NCBI RefSeq assembly: GCF_014192155.1
Contig: NZ_JACHXO010000001.1
Location: 1,204,069-1,268,068 of the forward strand
DNA length: 64,000 nt
From: Roseateles terrae
Lineage (GTDB): Bacteria; Pseudomonadota; Gammaproteobacteria; Burkholderiales; Burkholderiaceae_C
Reading direction: 5' to 3'
Every line of letters starts with the position of its first letter. The stretch's first letter is position 1. Under the pieces are notes generated by a model. It worked only from the letters and a program-made list of their open reading frames with translations. It was not told where the DNA came from and did not search any database. Shown here one piece after another: positions 27,130-36,078 of the stretch. The translations under genes were made by a program, and so were the position numbers.

Positions 27130-27675
27130 TCAGACATCAGCCAGCGCACGCTGCGGCATCCGCTCAAACACCTGCGCGGCGCTGGCAGCCAGCCGGCGTT
27201 GGATGTCATCCTGGATCTGGTAGTGCCCGTCTGCATCCTTGGGCACCTGCCCATCGCAGGCGTACACGCTGTCCGCGTGGCTGCGTGCGCCCAGTGATGA
27301 GAGCACCGGCAGCAGACCGTAGTCCAGCGCCAGCAGATGGGCGGGGCTGCCGCCCGTGGCCACGGTCCACACCGTTTTGCCCTTCAGACCCTCCTGCGGC
27401 AGCACATCCAGGAAGACCTTCAGCAGTCCGCTGCAGGACGCCTTGTAGATGGGCGTGGCCAGCACCACCACGCTCGCGCGGGCCACGGCGTCCACCGCAT
27501 CGCGCAAGGCGGGATGGCTGAGGTCAGCCTGCAGCAGCGCCTCGGCCGGCAGCTCGCGCAGGCGCAGCCAGTCAGGCGCCAGGCCCAGGTGCTGCAGACG
27601 TTCCGCCGCGGCGGACAGCAATGCACTGGAGCGGGACTTGAGGCTGGGACTGGCCGCAATCAGAAGGAGGGACAT
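27130..27675 (-). CDS. ssuE: NADPH-dependent FMN reductase
   Basis: A 181-residue flavodoxin-fold reductase. LIAASPSLKSRSSALL is the phosphate-binding loop and VVLATPIYKASCSGLLKVFLD the conserved family block. It supplies FMNH2 to SsuD and possibly to the other flavin enzymes of the island. First gene of the ssuEADCB unit; the 98 bases before it may hold a promoter of its own. Confidence 0.92.
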   Translation of the reverse strand: MSLLLIAASPSLKSRSSALLSAAAERLQHLGLAPDWLRLRELPAEALLQADLSHPALRDAVDAVARASVVVLATPIYKASCSGLLKVFLDVLPQEGLKGKTVWTVATGGSPAHLLALDYGLLPVLSSLGARSHADSVYACDGQVPKDADGHYQIQDDIQRRLAASAAQVFERMPQRALADV

Positions 27676-27773
27676 GGCGGGGACGGCCTTCCCGGCAGGG
27701 AGGCACTGAAGCGTTCGGAGTCCTCACTCTACGAACCGCCCCGCAGCAGACCAACGAAGAAACGCAAGCTTGC

Positions 27774-28685
27774 TTAGGCGGAATGTGCATGTGCGGGTGC
27801 CATCGCCGCTTCCAGCGTCCGCAGCAGTTCCGCGCGAAGATCCGCCACGGCCGCGCTGCCGCGATGCCGAGGCGCGCGCAGCGGCACCGGCACCTGCCGC
27901 AGAACGCGGCCGGGTGCTGCGCCCATCACCAGCACCCGGTCGGCGAGCAGCACCGCCTCTTCCACATCATGGGTCACCAGCACCAGCGCCGTCGCATGCT
28001 GGCGGGCCAGCGCCGCCACCAGGTCCTGCAGCTTCATGCGGGTGAAAGCATCCAGCGCGGAGAACGGCTCGTCGAGCAGCAGCAATTGCGGCTGGGTGTA
28101 GAGCGCGCGGGCCAGTGCCACCCGCTGCGCCTGTCCGCCGGAGAGCTGGCGGGGCAGCGCGTCCCGCAGGTCGGCCAGGCCGACTTCCTCCAGCAACGTG
28201 ATCGCGCGATGCATGCGGTCATCGACGCGTGGGTCGGTCGTCGCGGGGATGGAGCCAGGTCGTCGGGCACCGCTGCCCCGACCATTCCCCCAGGTCGGCG
28301 TCAGATCGAACATCACGTTCTCCAGCACCGTCAGCCAGGGGAACAGGCGCGGCTCCTGGAACACCACGCCCACCGCGCGGCTGGGGCCGTGCTGCGGCAC
28401 GCCATTCAGCAGCACGCGGCCTTCAAACTGGTCGTCGAGGCCGGCGAGGATGCGCAGCAGCGTGCTCTTGCCGCAACCGCTGGCGCCCACCAGCGCCAGG
28501 CGCTCACCCGGCGCCAGCTGCAGGCGAATGTCCGCCAGGACCGGTGGAGGCCGTCCCTGGGCGACCCCACCTGCGCGGCCTGCACTTCCCTCACCGCCCG
28601 CACCGCCTTGACGGCCTGGACGTCCTGCGCTCCCGACACCTGCCGCAGCGCCAAAGCGCTTGCGATGCACATGCAGATCCAGCAT
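27774..28685 (-). CDS. second sulfonate/taurine-type ABC transporter ATP-binding protein
   Basis: A 303-residue ATPase of the SsuB/TauB group: Walker A GASGCGKST, signature LSGGQAQR, Walker [18 protein letters not shown]. Two low-complexity insertions stand out: a Gly/Arg-rich stretch at about residues 16-45 and a 30-residue insertion after the Q-loop (NGRGSGARRPGSIPATTD). The start overlaps the permease stop by one base (TGATG). It works with the permease and binding protein encoded just upstream. Confidence 0.88.
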   Translation of the reverse strand: MLDLHVHRKRFGAAAGVGSAGRPGRQGGAGGEGSAGRAGGVAQGRPPPVLADIRLQLAPGERLALVGASGCGKSTLLRILAGLDDQFEGRVLLNGVPQHGPSRAVGVVFQEPRLFPWLTVLENVMFDLTPTWGNGRGSGARRPGSIPATTDPRVDDRMHRAITLLEEVGLADLRDALPRQLSGGQAQRVALARALYTQPQLLLLDEPFSALDAFTRMKLQDLVAALARQHATALVLVTHDVEEAVLLADRVLVMGAAPGRVLRQVPVPLRAPRHRGSAAVADLRAELLRTLEAAMAPAHAHSA

Positions 28686-29566
28686 CACGCGCCGCCTCCA
28701 AAGGTATCGCGCCAATGCAGCACACGACGTTCCACCGTAGCCATCAGGCTGTCGCTGAGCTTGCCCAGCACCGCCAGCAGTGCGATGGCAGCCAGCACGA
28801 GGTCGGCGCGGCTGGTCTCACGTCCGTCGGTGAGCAGGTAGCCGAGCCCCCGGCTGGCGGCGATCAGCTCCGCCGCCACCATGAACATCCAGGCCAGGCT
28901 CAATCCATTGCGCAGACCGGTCATCAGCGACGGCATGGCCGCAGGCAGCAACACCCTCCGCGCCAGTGTCAGCCCGCCGAATCCACGCAGCCGCGCCACC
29001 TCCACCAGCTTGCGGTCCACATGCGCAATGCCGGAGACGGTGCCCATGTAGACCGGAAAGAACGCACCGATGGCGATCAGCACGATCTTCGACGCCTCGT
29101 CGATGCCCAGCCACAGGAGCAGCAGCGGCACCCAGGCCAGCGAGGGAATCGCGCGCAGGGCCTGAAAGCTGGGCGTGAGCAATGCGTCGGCGGTCCGCGA
29201 CAGGCCGGTCAGTGCGCCAAAGCCCAGCGCCAGCCCCGCGCCCAGCGCAAACCCGGCCAGAACTCGACCGGTGCTGGCCAGGATGTGGCCGGTCAACACA
29301 CCCTGGCGGAGCAGATCCAGCAGCGTCTGCGCCACCTCGCTGGGCGGTGGCAGCAGCTGTGGCGTGATCCAGCCCGCCCGGGCGGCCAGTTCCACCAGCA
29401 GCAGAACTGCCACGGGCAGCAGCAGGCCCGTTCCGGGAGGCAGCCCGCCCGCTCGACGCCGACGTCCCCGTGCCGACGCCGGGGCGCCAGGCACGGACGG
29501 GGCAGCGTCCTGACGGGAGGCACCGACCGTCAACACCGAGGCAATCAATTCCGGATCGGCCGACAT
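28685..29566 (-). CDS. second sulfonate/taurine-type ABC transporter permease
   Basis: A 293-residue inner-membrane permease. The first 45 residues are polar with an Arg cluster; then come about six spans and the coupling loop EVARLRGFGGLTLARRVLLP. The sequence ITPQLLPPPSEVAQTL is typical of SsuC/TauC. It is 4 bases from the binding-protein gene and overlaps the ATPase gene. Confidence 0.9.
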   Translation of the reverse strand: MSADPELIASVLTVGASRQDAAPSVPGAPASARGRRRRAGGLPPGTGLLLPVAVLLLVELAARAGWITPQLLPPPSEVAQTLLDLLRQGVLTGHILASTGRVLAGFALGAGLALGFGALTGLSRTADALLTPSFQALRAIPSLAWVPLLLLWLGIDEASKIVLIAIGAFFPVYMGTVSGIAHVDRKLVEVARLRGFGGLTLARRVLLPAAMPSLMTGLRNGLSLAWMFMVAAELIAASRGLGYLLTDGRETSRADLVLAAIALLAVLGKLSDSLMATVERRVLHWRDTFGGGA

Positions 29567-29570
29567 CCCG

Positions 29571-30572
29571 TCACCCTCGGATCAACGACGCCGCGAAGCG
29601 CGTATCGACCAGGTCGGCCACGACCCGCGACAGATCAGTCCCGGGTTTGACCAACTGCTCATCCGTCAGGATCGGCGCGGCGGCGCGAAGCGCCTGCACA
29701 TGCGTCTGAGAAGGCAGCGGCTGCGAGAAATCGGTGCGCAGCTTGATCTGCAGCAGCGCCACCGGCAGGCTCACCTTGGCTTCCTCCGACAGGATGCGCG
29801 CCGCCTCGGACGGATTCGCCAGGGTCCACAACCGGGCCTTTTCATAGGCCAGGATGACGCGCTGCACCGCTCGCGGCTGCTGCTGCAGGAAGGCGTCGCG
29901 CACGTTGAGGAAGCCGTAGGTGTTGAAGTCCACGTTGCGATAGAGCAGCCGTGTGCCGGCGCCCAGCTCACTGGCCGCCATGTGCGGGTCCAGCCCCGCC
30001 CAGGCATCCACCCGGCCCTGCTCCAGCGCGGCGCGGCCGTCGGCATGCTGCAGGCTGACATGCTCGATGTCACCGCGCTTGAGTCCCACGGTGTGGAGCG
30101 CGCGCAGCAGGAACAGATAGGGATCGGTCCCCTTGGTGGCAGCCACCTTGCGACCCTTCAGGTCGGCCAGGGTGCGGAGGCTCGAGTCGCCGCGCACGAC
30201 CAGCGCGGTCCATTCGGGGCGGGAGTAGATGTAGGGCGTGCGGATCGGGGCGCCATTGGCGCGGGCCAGCAAGGCGGCCAGGCCCGCGGTGGAGCCAATG
30301 TCGATACTGTCCGCATTCAGGTATTCCAGCGCGCGGTTGCTGCCGGCGCTGAGCACCCATTTGACCGTCACGCCGTCCGCGCGGAAGTCGTCCTCCAGCC
30401 AGCCGAAGCGGCGCAGCACCAGGCTGGTCGGCGAGTAATAGGCATAGTCCAGCCGGACCTCCTTCAGCGCCTCTGCCGCGCGCGAGGGCGTGCTCAGGCT
30501 CAGGCTGGCGAGGCCCCCCACCCCGCTCAGACCCAGGGCGAGAGATTGGCGGCGATTGATCTTGGTCTTCAT
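29571..30572 (-). CDS. second sulfonate-type binding protein with Tat-like signal
   Basis: A 333-residue binding protein of the SsuA/TauA group. The signal has a twin Arg (NRRQSLALGLSGVGG), suggesting export in folded form by the Tat route. The mature part shows EVRLDYAYYSPTSLVLRRFGW, NADSIDIGSTAGLAALLAR and DLKGRKVAATKGTDPYLFLL. Neighbouring monooxygenase genes suggest a ligand such as an alkyl or aryl sulfonate or sulfone; the ligand cannot be read from sequence. Confidence 0.85.
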   Translation of the reverse strand: MKTKINRRQSLALGLSGVGGLASLSLSTPSRAAEALKEVRLDYAYYSPTSLVLRRFGWLEDDFRADGVTVKWVLSAGSNRALEYLNADSIDIGSTAGLAALLARANGAPIRTPYIYSRPEWTALVVRGDSSLRTLADLKGRKVAATKGTDPYLFLLRALHTVGLKRGDIEHVSLQHADGRAALEQGRVDAWAGLDPHMAASELGAGTRLLYRNVDFNTYGFLNVRDAFLQQQPRAVQRVILAYEKARLWTLANPSEAARILSEEAKVSLPVALLQIKLRTDFSQPLPSQTHVQALRAAAPILTDEQLVKPGTDLSRVVADLVDTRFAASLIRG

Positions 30573-30594
30573 GTCGTGGACTCCGTCTGCGCGG

Positions 30595-32040
30595 TCAGGG
30601 AAGAATGGGAAGAGGCATTGGGGTCGATGCTTCACGAAACGCCCCGAGCATGAGTGCCTTCGCCGGATGCGGGGCCGCCAGCCGGTCGCCCCGGCCAAAC
30701 AGTCGCTGCCGCAAGGTGGTGGGCTGCTCGGGTGTGGACGCCGATTCACGCGGTGGCGAGTAACGTCCGCGTCGCTGCAACTCCGGTACCACCAGCGTCA
30801 CCACGTCCTCGAACGTGTCAGGGGCGACCGCGTAGGTGAGGTTGAAGCCATCCAGCCCGGTCGCCTCCTGCCACGCGATGAGCTGGTCCGCCACCTGCGC
30901 GGCATCGCCGACGAACACCGGGCCGCGGCCGCCCAGGCCAATGAAGGCAGCGGCTTCGCCCACCGTCCAGCGACGCGACGGATCGGCGCTGCTGAACGAC
31001 GCCAGTGCGCTGCGGCCGGCCTGGGTGTCGAGATACTCGATGGTGGCGTCCGGCGGATAGCGGCTGAAGTCCACACCGGTCCAGCCGGAGAGCAAGGCCA
31101 GCGCCGCCTGCAGATCGACATGCCGGAGGTAATCCGCCCGTTTGCGCAGTGCTTCCTCCTCGGTCTCACCGGTGATGATCAGCGCCTGCCCATAGATGAT
31201 CAGATCCTCGGCCTGGCGCCCCTGCGCCACTGCGGCCGCGCGCAGGCCCTCCACCGCGTCCCGCACCACCGGGACGCTTGGGCCGCTCACAAACACGCAT
31301 TCCGCATGCCGTCCCGCAAACGCGCGGCCGCGGCTGGAGGCGCCCGCCTGGAACAGCACTGGCGTGCGCTGCGGCGAGGGCTCGCACAAGTGGATGCCGG
31401 GCACCTGATAGAGAGGGCCGTCGTGGGCGATCGGGTGCACGCGGGACGCATCGGTGAATACCCGACCTGCCTTGTCCCGTTGCACTGCGCCGTCTTCCCA
31501 GCTGTGTTCCCACAGCTTGTAGACGACCTCCAGATATTCATCCGCCTGGTCATATCGCTCGTCATGGGCCTTCTGATGCGCCTGGCCGAGATTGCGCGCC
31601 GCGCTGTCCAGGTAGCCGGTGACGATGTTCCAGCCCACCCGGCCCCGGGTGAGGTGGTCCAGCGTCGAGAGCCGGCGCGCAAAGCTGTAGGGGTGCTCGT
31701 AGCTGAGTGCGCAGGTCACCCCGAAGCCGAGATGCTCGGTGACGGCCGCCATCAGCGGCACCAGGGCCAGCGGATCGTTGAGCGGCACCTGCACCGCGTG
31801 ACGCAGGGCCGCCTCGGGCGAGCTGCCGAAAACGTCGTAGACGCCCAGCACATCCGCCAGGAAGACGCTGTCAAACTGGCCGCGCTCCAGCAGGCGGGCG
31901 AGATCCTGCCAGTACTGCGGGTCGGTGTAACGGTGCGACTGATCCCGCGGATGGGTCCACAAGCCCGGCGACTGGTGCCCGACGGTGTTCATCGTGAACG
32001 CATTGAAGCGGATCGGCTTCGGCCCCGACGATGCACCCAT
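30595..32040 (-). CDS. NtaA/SnaA/DszA-type FMNH2-dependent monooxygenase
   Basis: A 481-residue luciferase-like (LLM class) flavin enzyme. Family pattern: FNAFTMNTVGHQSPGLWTHP at the start, then FDSVFLADVLGVYDVF, and GRVGWNIVTGYLDSAARNLG. The family includes nitrilotriacetate, dibenzothiophene-sulfone and dimethyl-sulfone-related oxygenases that use reduced flavin. Between two organosulfur importers, a C-S bond cleaving role is likely. The ATG at 32040 has GAGG upstream; a GTG at 32055 overlapping the previous stop is an alternative. Confidence 0.85.
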   Translation of the reverse strand: MGASSGPKPIRFNAFTMNTVGHQSPGLWTHPRDQSHRYTDPQYWQDLARLLERGQFDSVFLADVLGVYDVFGSSPEAALRHAVQVPLNDPLALVPLMAAVTEHLGFGVTCALSYEHPYSFARRLSTLDHLTRGRVGWNIVTGYLDSAARNLGQAHQKAHDERYDQADEYLEVVYKLWEHSWEDGAVQRDKAGRVFTDASRVHPIAHDGPLYQVPGIHLCEPSPQRTPVLFQAGASSRGRAFAGRHAECVFVSGPSVPVVRDAVEGLRAAAVAQGRQAEDLIIYGQALIITGETEEEALRKRADYLRHVDLQAALALLSGWTGVDFSRYPPDATIEYLDTQAGRSALASFSSADPSRRWTVGEAAAFIGLGGRGPVFVGDAAQVADQLIAWQEATGLDGFNLTYAVAPDTFEDVVTLVVPELQRRGRYSPPRESASTPEQPTTLRQRLFGRGDRLAAPHPAKALMLGAFREASTPMPLPILP

Positions 32041-32051
32041 GCCCCGCGCCC

Positions 32052-32906
32052 TCACCGCAGAAAGTCCGGGCGCGAATAGCCCGGGAAGTGCTTGTCCAGC
32101 ACCGCCTTGAATGCCGGCGCGTGGAAGGCCTGGGCGATGTCGCGTGTCCAGCGTGCGTCCTTGTCCTTGCCCTGGACGGCCACCACGAGCAGGTAATGGT
32201 CGGGTGTCTTTTCGAGCACCAGCGCATCCGTCAGTTTCAGGCCGCTGGAGATGGCGAAGTTGCCGTTGACGATGGCGTAGTCCACGTCGTCCAGCGTGCG
32301 GGGAATCTGCGCCGCTTCAATCGGCTGGAGCTTGAGCTGGTAGGGGTTGCTGGCGATGTCCTTCTCGGTGACGCGGATGGGGTCCGCCCCCGGCTTGAGC
32401 GTCAGCAGCTTCTGGTCGGCCAGCAGGGCGAGCCCGTGGGCCAGATTGGCGGGGTCATTGGCGAGCGTGATGCGGTCGCCGGTCCTGACCTCGGCCAGGC
32501 TCTTGCGCTTCTTCGAATAGATGCCGAACGGCGCCATCGGTCCCTGGACCACCTCCACCAGATCCAGCTGCCGGTCCTGGCGGAAGCGGTTGAGATAGAT
32601 GGTGTGCTGGAAGAAATTGGCGTCCAGGGCGCCCTGGGCCAGGGCGATGTTGGGCTGCACATAGTCGTTGAATTCGACCAGCTTCACCCGATAGCCCTTC
32701 TGCTCCAGCAGCGGCTTGATGCCCAGCCGCAGCACCTCCAGATTCGAGCCGGCGGTGGCACCGATGACAAGCTCCTTCTTGTCGGCCGCCGTCTGCCCCT
32801 GGGCAGGCAGCGGTGCCAGAGACAGACCCGCCAGGCTCACGGCGGCAGTGAGGGGCGGCAATAACAAGGACAGCAGGGACAGCAGGGAGCGACGAGGCAG
32901 TGACAT
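32052..32906 (-). CDS. metQ: MetQ/NlpA-family substrate-binding protein
   Basis: A 284-residue protein with signal peptide (LTAAVSLAGLSLAPLPAQGQ). ELVIGATAGSNLEVLRLGIK and NDYVQPNIALAQGALDANFFQH are the standard MetQ/NlpA pattern. Unlike E. coli MetQ there is no lipobox Cys, so it should be soluble in the periplasm. Family members bind methionine or related sulfur compounds. Part of a metN-I-Q unit here. Confidence 0.88.
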   Translation of the reverse strand: MSLPRRSLLSLLSLLLPPLTAAVSLAGLSLAPLPAQGQTAADKKELVIGATAGSNLEVLRLGIKPLLEQKGYRVKLVEFNDYVQPNIALAQGALDANFFQHTIYLNRFRQDRQLDLVEVVQGPMAPFGIYSKKRKSLAEVRTGDRITLANDPANLAHGLALLADQKLLTLKPGADPIRVTEKDIASNPYQLKLQPIEAAQIPRTLDDVDYAIVNGNFAISSGLKLTDALVLEKTPDHYLLVVAVQGKDKDARWTRDIAQAFHAPAFKAVLDKHFPGYSRPDFLR

Positions 32907-32925
32907 GAGACGACGAAGGTTGGGG

Positions 32926-33636
32926 TTAGCGTTTGTCCAGCCGGCGCGCCAGGGCGTGCCCGCTGAACTGAAGGATCTGGACCAGGACCACCAGGATGGC
33001 GACGGTGAAGACCATGACGTCGGTCTGGAAGCGGTAGTAGCCATAGCGGATCGCCAGGTCACCGATGCCGCCACCCCCCACCACGCCCGCCACCGCGGAG
33101 TACGAGAGGAAACTGATGGACAGCACCGTCAGCGCGCCCACCAGACCGGCGCGGGCTTCCGGCACCAGCACCCGCCAGACGATCTGCCACTCCGACGCAC
33201 CCATGGCATGCGCCGCTTCGATCACACCCCGCGGCACCTCGCGCAGGCATTGCTCGGTGAGCCGCGCGAAATAGGGAATGGCGGCGAACGACAGCGGTAC
33301 TGCAGCCGCCAGCGGGCCGATGGAGGTGCCCGCCACCACCCGCGTCACCGGCACCAGGGCAACCAGCAGGATGATGAAAGGAAAGCTGCGGACGGTGTTG
33401 ACGACGCCATTGAGCAGCCGACGCACCACCCCTGCCCCTGGCCAGTGCGACAGCGACTCACCCGGGCTGATCAGAAACAGCAGCACGCCCAGCGGGCCAC
33501 CGATCAGCACCGCGGCGCTCAGACCGATGCCCAGCATCAGTGCCGTCTGGCCGAAGGCGGTGACGAGTTCGGGCAGCAGGCCCACGATGGCGGCCGGCAG
33601 CCAGGGGGCCAGCCCGGTCTGAATCGATTCAAGCAT
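32926..33636 (-). CDS. metI: MetI-family ABC transporter permease
   Basis: A 236-residue permease with five or six spans. GIGLSAAVLIGGPLGVLLF, RSFPFIILLVALVPVTR and the coupling loop EAAHAMGASEWQIVWRVLVPEA match MetI. The ATG at 33636 overlaps the end of metN by 8 bases and has GGAG upstream. Confidence 0.9.
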   Translation of the reverse strand: MLESIQTGLAPWLPAAIVGLLPELVTAFGQTALMLGIGLSAAVLIGGPLGVLLFLISPGESLSHWPGAGVVRRLLNGVVNTVRSFPFIILLVALVPVTRVVAGTSIGPLAAAVPLSFAAIPYFARLTEQCLREVPRGVIEAAHAMGASEWQIVWRVLVPEARAGLVGALTVLSISFLSYSAVAGVVGGGGIGDLAIRYGYYRFQTDVMVFTVAILVVLVQILQFSGHALARRLDKR

Positions 33637-34561
33637 GGGGCATCTCCACACGGGCATGGCCTTCGGCTCGCAGGTCCGCGCTGGTGGAAGGACGCCGGCT
33701 CAGCGTCGAGCCACCGGCGACCACCCCCGGCGACCCCGCATGGGCCGCTGCCAGCGCCGCCAGCTCCCGTGCGAGCGCGGACTGGCCCTGGGCGGCCTCG
33801 GACGTGGCGAATTGCTCGACGAGTTGCCCCGCCTGCATCACCGCCACCCGCTGGCACAGCTTGAGCACCACGCTTAACTCGTGCGTCACGATCACCAGCG
33901 TGACACCCAGTTCCCGGTTCACCGCGTGCAGCGTGGACAGCACCTCCCGCGTCGTCTCCGCATCCAGCGCAGAGGTCGGCTCATCGCACAGCATCACCGC
34001 AGGACGCGGGGCCAGGGCGCGCGCAATTGCCACGCGCTGCTTCTGTCCGCCGCTGAGTTGGGCGGGATAGGCGTCCGCCTTGTCGACAAGCCCCACCTGT
34101 GCCAGGCATTCCGCCACCCGGGTGTCGATCCGGGAACGGCTCCAGTGCCCTTGCAATTGCAGGGGCAAAGCGACGTTGTCAGCGACGGTCGCGTTCTGCA
34201 GCAGATTGAACTGCTGAAAGATCATGCCGATGCCGGACCGCGCCCGTCGCAACTCGCGGGCGGACAGGTCGGTCAGCGTCTGTCCGGCCACCTGCACCCG
34301 TCCCTGATCGGGACGTTCCAACAGATTGATCATCCGCAGCAAGGTCGATTTGCCGGCACCACTGCGGCCGATGATGCCGAGCACCTCGCCGGGCTGAACC
34401 GTCAGGTCCACGTTCCGCACCGCGTGCAATCGCCGTCCGCCACGCGCGTCAAAGCTGCGATGGACCTGCTGCAGCGAGATCAGCGGTGGGGCGTCCGCAG
34501 CGCCTCGCATGGCAGGCGGCGGGACGTTCGGCACAGGCGTTGATGGGGCGGGTAGCGGCAT
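33629..34561 (-). CDS. metN: MetN-like ABC transporter ATP-binding protein lacking the regulatory C-terminal domain
   Basis: A 310-residue ATPase: Walker A GRSGAGKST, Q-loop GMIFQQFNLL, signature LSGGQKQR, Walker B VMLCDEP, IVTHELSVV. MetN normally ends in an ACT-like NIL domain that binds methionine and shuts off transport. Here the region after the ABC domain is only about 50 residues of Ala/Ser-rich sequence, so that domain is absent. Feedback by methionine is therefore unlikely, and the substrate may differ from methionine. Confidence 0.87.
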   Translation of the reverse strand: MPLPAPSTPVPNVPPPAMRGAADAPPLISLQQVHRSFDARGGRRLHAVRNVDLTVQPGEVLGIIGRSGAGKSTLLRMINLLERPDQGRVQVAGQTLTDLSARELRRARSGIGMIFQQFNLLQNATVADNVALPLQLQGHWSRSRIDTRVAECLAQVGLVDKADAYPAQLSGGQKQRVAIARALAPRPAVMLCDEPTSALDAETTREVLSTLHAVNRELGVTLVIVTHELSVVLKLCQRVAVMQAGQLVEQFATSEAAQGQSALARELAALAAAHAGSPGVVAGGSTLSRRPSTSADLRAEGHARVEMPHA

Positions 34562-34674
34562 GGGAGATGGCCGGGATTGGCGTCCATGGGAGGAGTGGCA
34601 AGAGGCGGAAGCGCGAGGCGCAGAGCCACCGCACCACGACGGGGGACGTCCTCTCAGGGTTGAGCGTTGAAGAT

Positions 34675-35943
34675 TCAGGAATAGGCCGTGGGCTCGGGAA
34701 TCCGTCCGTCGAGGCGATAGCGCCCGACATCGCGGATCTTGTAGTCGACCGGGTCATGCAGCGTGTGCACCCGCGCATTGCGCCAGAAGCGATCCAGCCC
34801 GAAGCGGGCCGAGGTACTGCGCGCACCGGTCAGCTCGAACACCTGACTGCCGACGGCGAGTGCTGCCCGATGCGCCAGCACCTTGGCCTCTGCACCCGCC
34901 ACCGCCACCTCGCCACGTTCCTGCGCAGTCAGCGCCTCACCACGACCCAGGGCCGCATCGAGCGCCCGCACGGCGTCGGCAGCCACGCTCTGCGCCGCCC
35001 TCACCGGCAGCCACAGATCGCCATAACGGTGTTGCACCAGCGGGTCATCCACCGCGCGGTCCACGCCGGAGGCGGACCAGGGTCGGGTCTGGGTGGTGGT
35101 GTAGCGGCACCCCTGTTCAAAAGCACCTTCCGCCAGCCCAAGATAGAGATGCGCCATCACCAGCTGGGCGATCTGGCTGCGCAGCGTGGCCCGGGGTGTC
35201 GGTGCCTGACCGGGCACCTGCAGCAGTTCGTCGTGATCGAGGCTGACCGCGTCGAACGTCACAGTGCCGCTGTCGGTCTGCCGTTGCCCGAACGCATCCC
35301 AGTCCTGGGCCACGGCCACGCCCTGACGCCGGGTGGGCACCACGCCGATGAGGAAGCCACCGTCCTCGGTGGTCGCAGAGACGGTCAGCCGGTCCGAGCC
35401 CAATGCGCCGGAGCAAAAACTCTTGACGCCGTCCAGACGCCACCCGCCGGCCACGGCCGTGGCGCGCAGCCGGGTGTCCGCGGGATTCAGCGCATTGCCC
35501 CAGAAGAGGCGCTGCTCTGCGGTCTCACGCAGATGGCGGCTGCCATGTTCCAGGGCCGCGGGTCCACCGTACAGGCTCACGCCAAAGAGCTGGAGATGAT
35601 GGAAGCCCAACACATGGGCCAGCGAGCTGTCCACGCGGGCGAGCACACGGACGGTGTGAAAGAGCTCCGGCGCACCGCCGCCGAAGCCCCCGAGGGCCCG
35701 AGGTACCGTCAACGACAGCAATCCGCTGGCGCGGATCAGCTCCCGCTCGGCGAGCGCGTGGCCACCCGCCTGATCACGGGCGACGGCGGTTTCATCCAGG
35801 CGCCTGGCCAGCGCAGGCAGCGCGCTGGTCAGCAACGCGGCCAACGGATCTGCCGACGCCGCCGACAACGGATGGACGGCGTCGTGGATCGTCAGGTCGG
35901 ATTCGGCGCGGGAGGGGGCCGGATGGATCAGCGCAGAAGTCAT
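34675..35943 (-). CDS. SfnB/DszC-type acyl-CoA-dehydrogenase-fold monooxygenase
   Basis: A 422-residue flavoprotein of the acyl-CoA dehydrogenase fold. LGGFGGGAPELFHTVRVLA, the flavin-contact LFWGNALNPAD, VKSFCSGALGSDRL and the C-terminal FWRNARVHTLHDPVDYK match the SfnB/DszC branch, whose members oxidise organosulfur compounds with reduced flavin rather than desaturate acyl-CoA. First gene of the sulfur island, so it likely sets the promoter for the whole minus-strand series. The ATG at 35943 is preferred to one 12 residues upstream. Confidence 0.82.
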   Translation of the reverse strand: MTSALIHPAPSRAESDLTIHDAVHPLSAASADPLAALLTSALPALARRLDETAVARDQAGGHALAERELIRASGLLSLTVPRALGGFGGGAPELFHTVRVLARVDSSLAHVLGFHHLQLFGVSLYGGPAALEHGSRHLRETAEQRLFWGNALNPADTRLRATAVAGGWRLDGVKSFCSGALGSDRLTVSATTEDGGFLIGVVPTRRQGVAVAQDWDAFGQRQTDSGTVTFDAVSLDHDELLQVPGQAPTPRATLRSQIAQLVMAHLYLGLAEGAFEQGCRYTTTQTRPWSASGVDRAVDDPLVQHRYGDLWLPVRAAQSVAADAVRALDAALGRGEALTAQERGEVAVAGAEAKVLAHRAALAVGSQVFELTGARSTSARFGLDRFWRNARVHTLHDPVDYKIRDVGRYRLDGRIPEPTAYS

Positions 35944-36078
35944 GGGCGCCAGTGTTCCCGCAGCACCGGCAGCGACCAAGCGCCGAAATCATCTGTCCTT
36001 ATGCACTTTTGTTTGCTGGTCTGTTCGCGGGTGGCTGGAGCTTCCAATCCAGCGCAAGCGTGAGCAGGTGTACGGTAA

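Noticed and set aside
30490-32079. 529-codon plus-strand open frame
   Set aside because: Antisense of the NtaA/DszA-type monooxygenase, which has the full family pattern on the minus strand.
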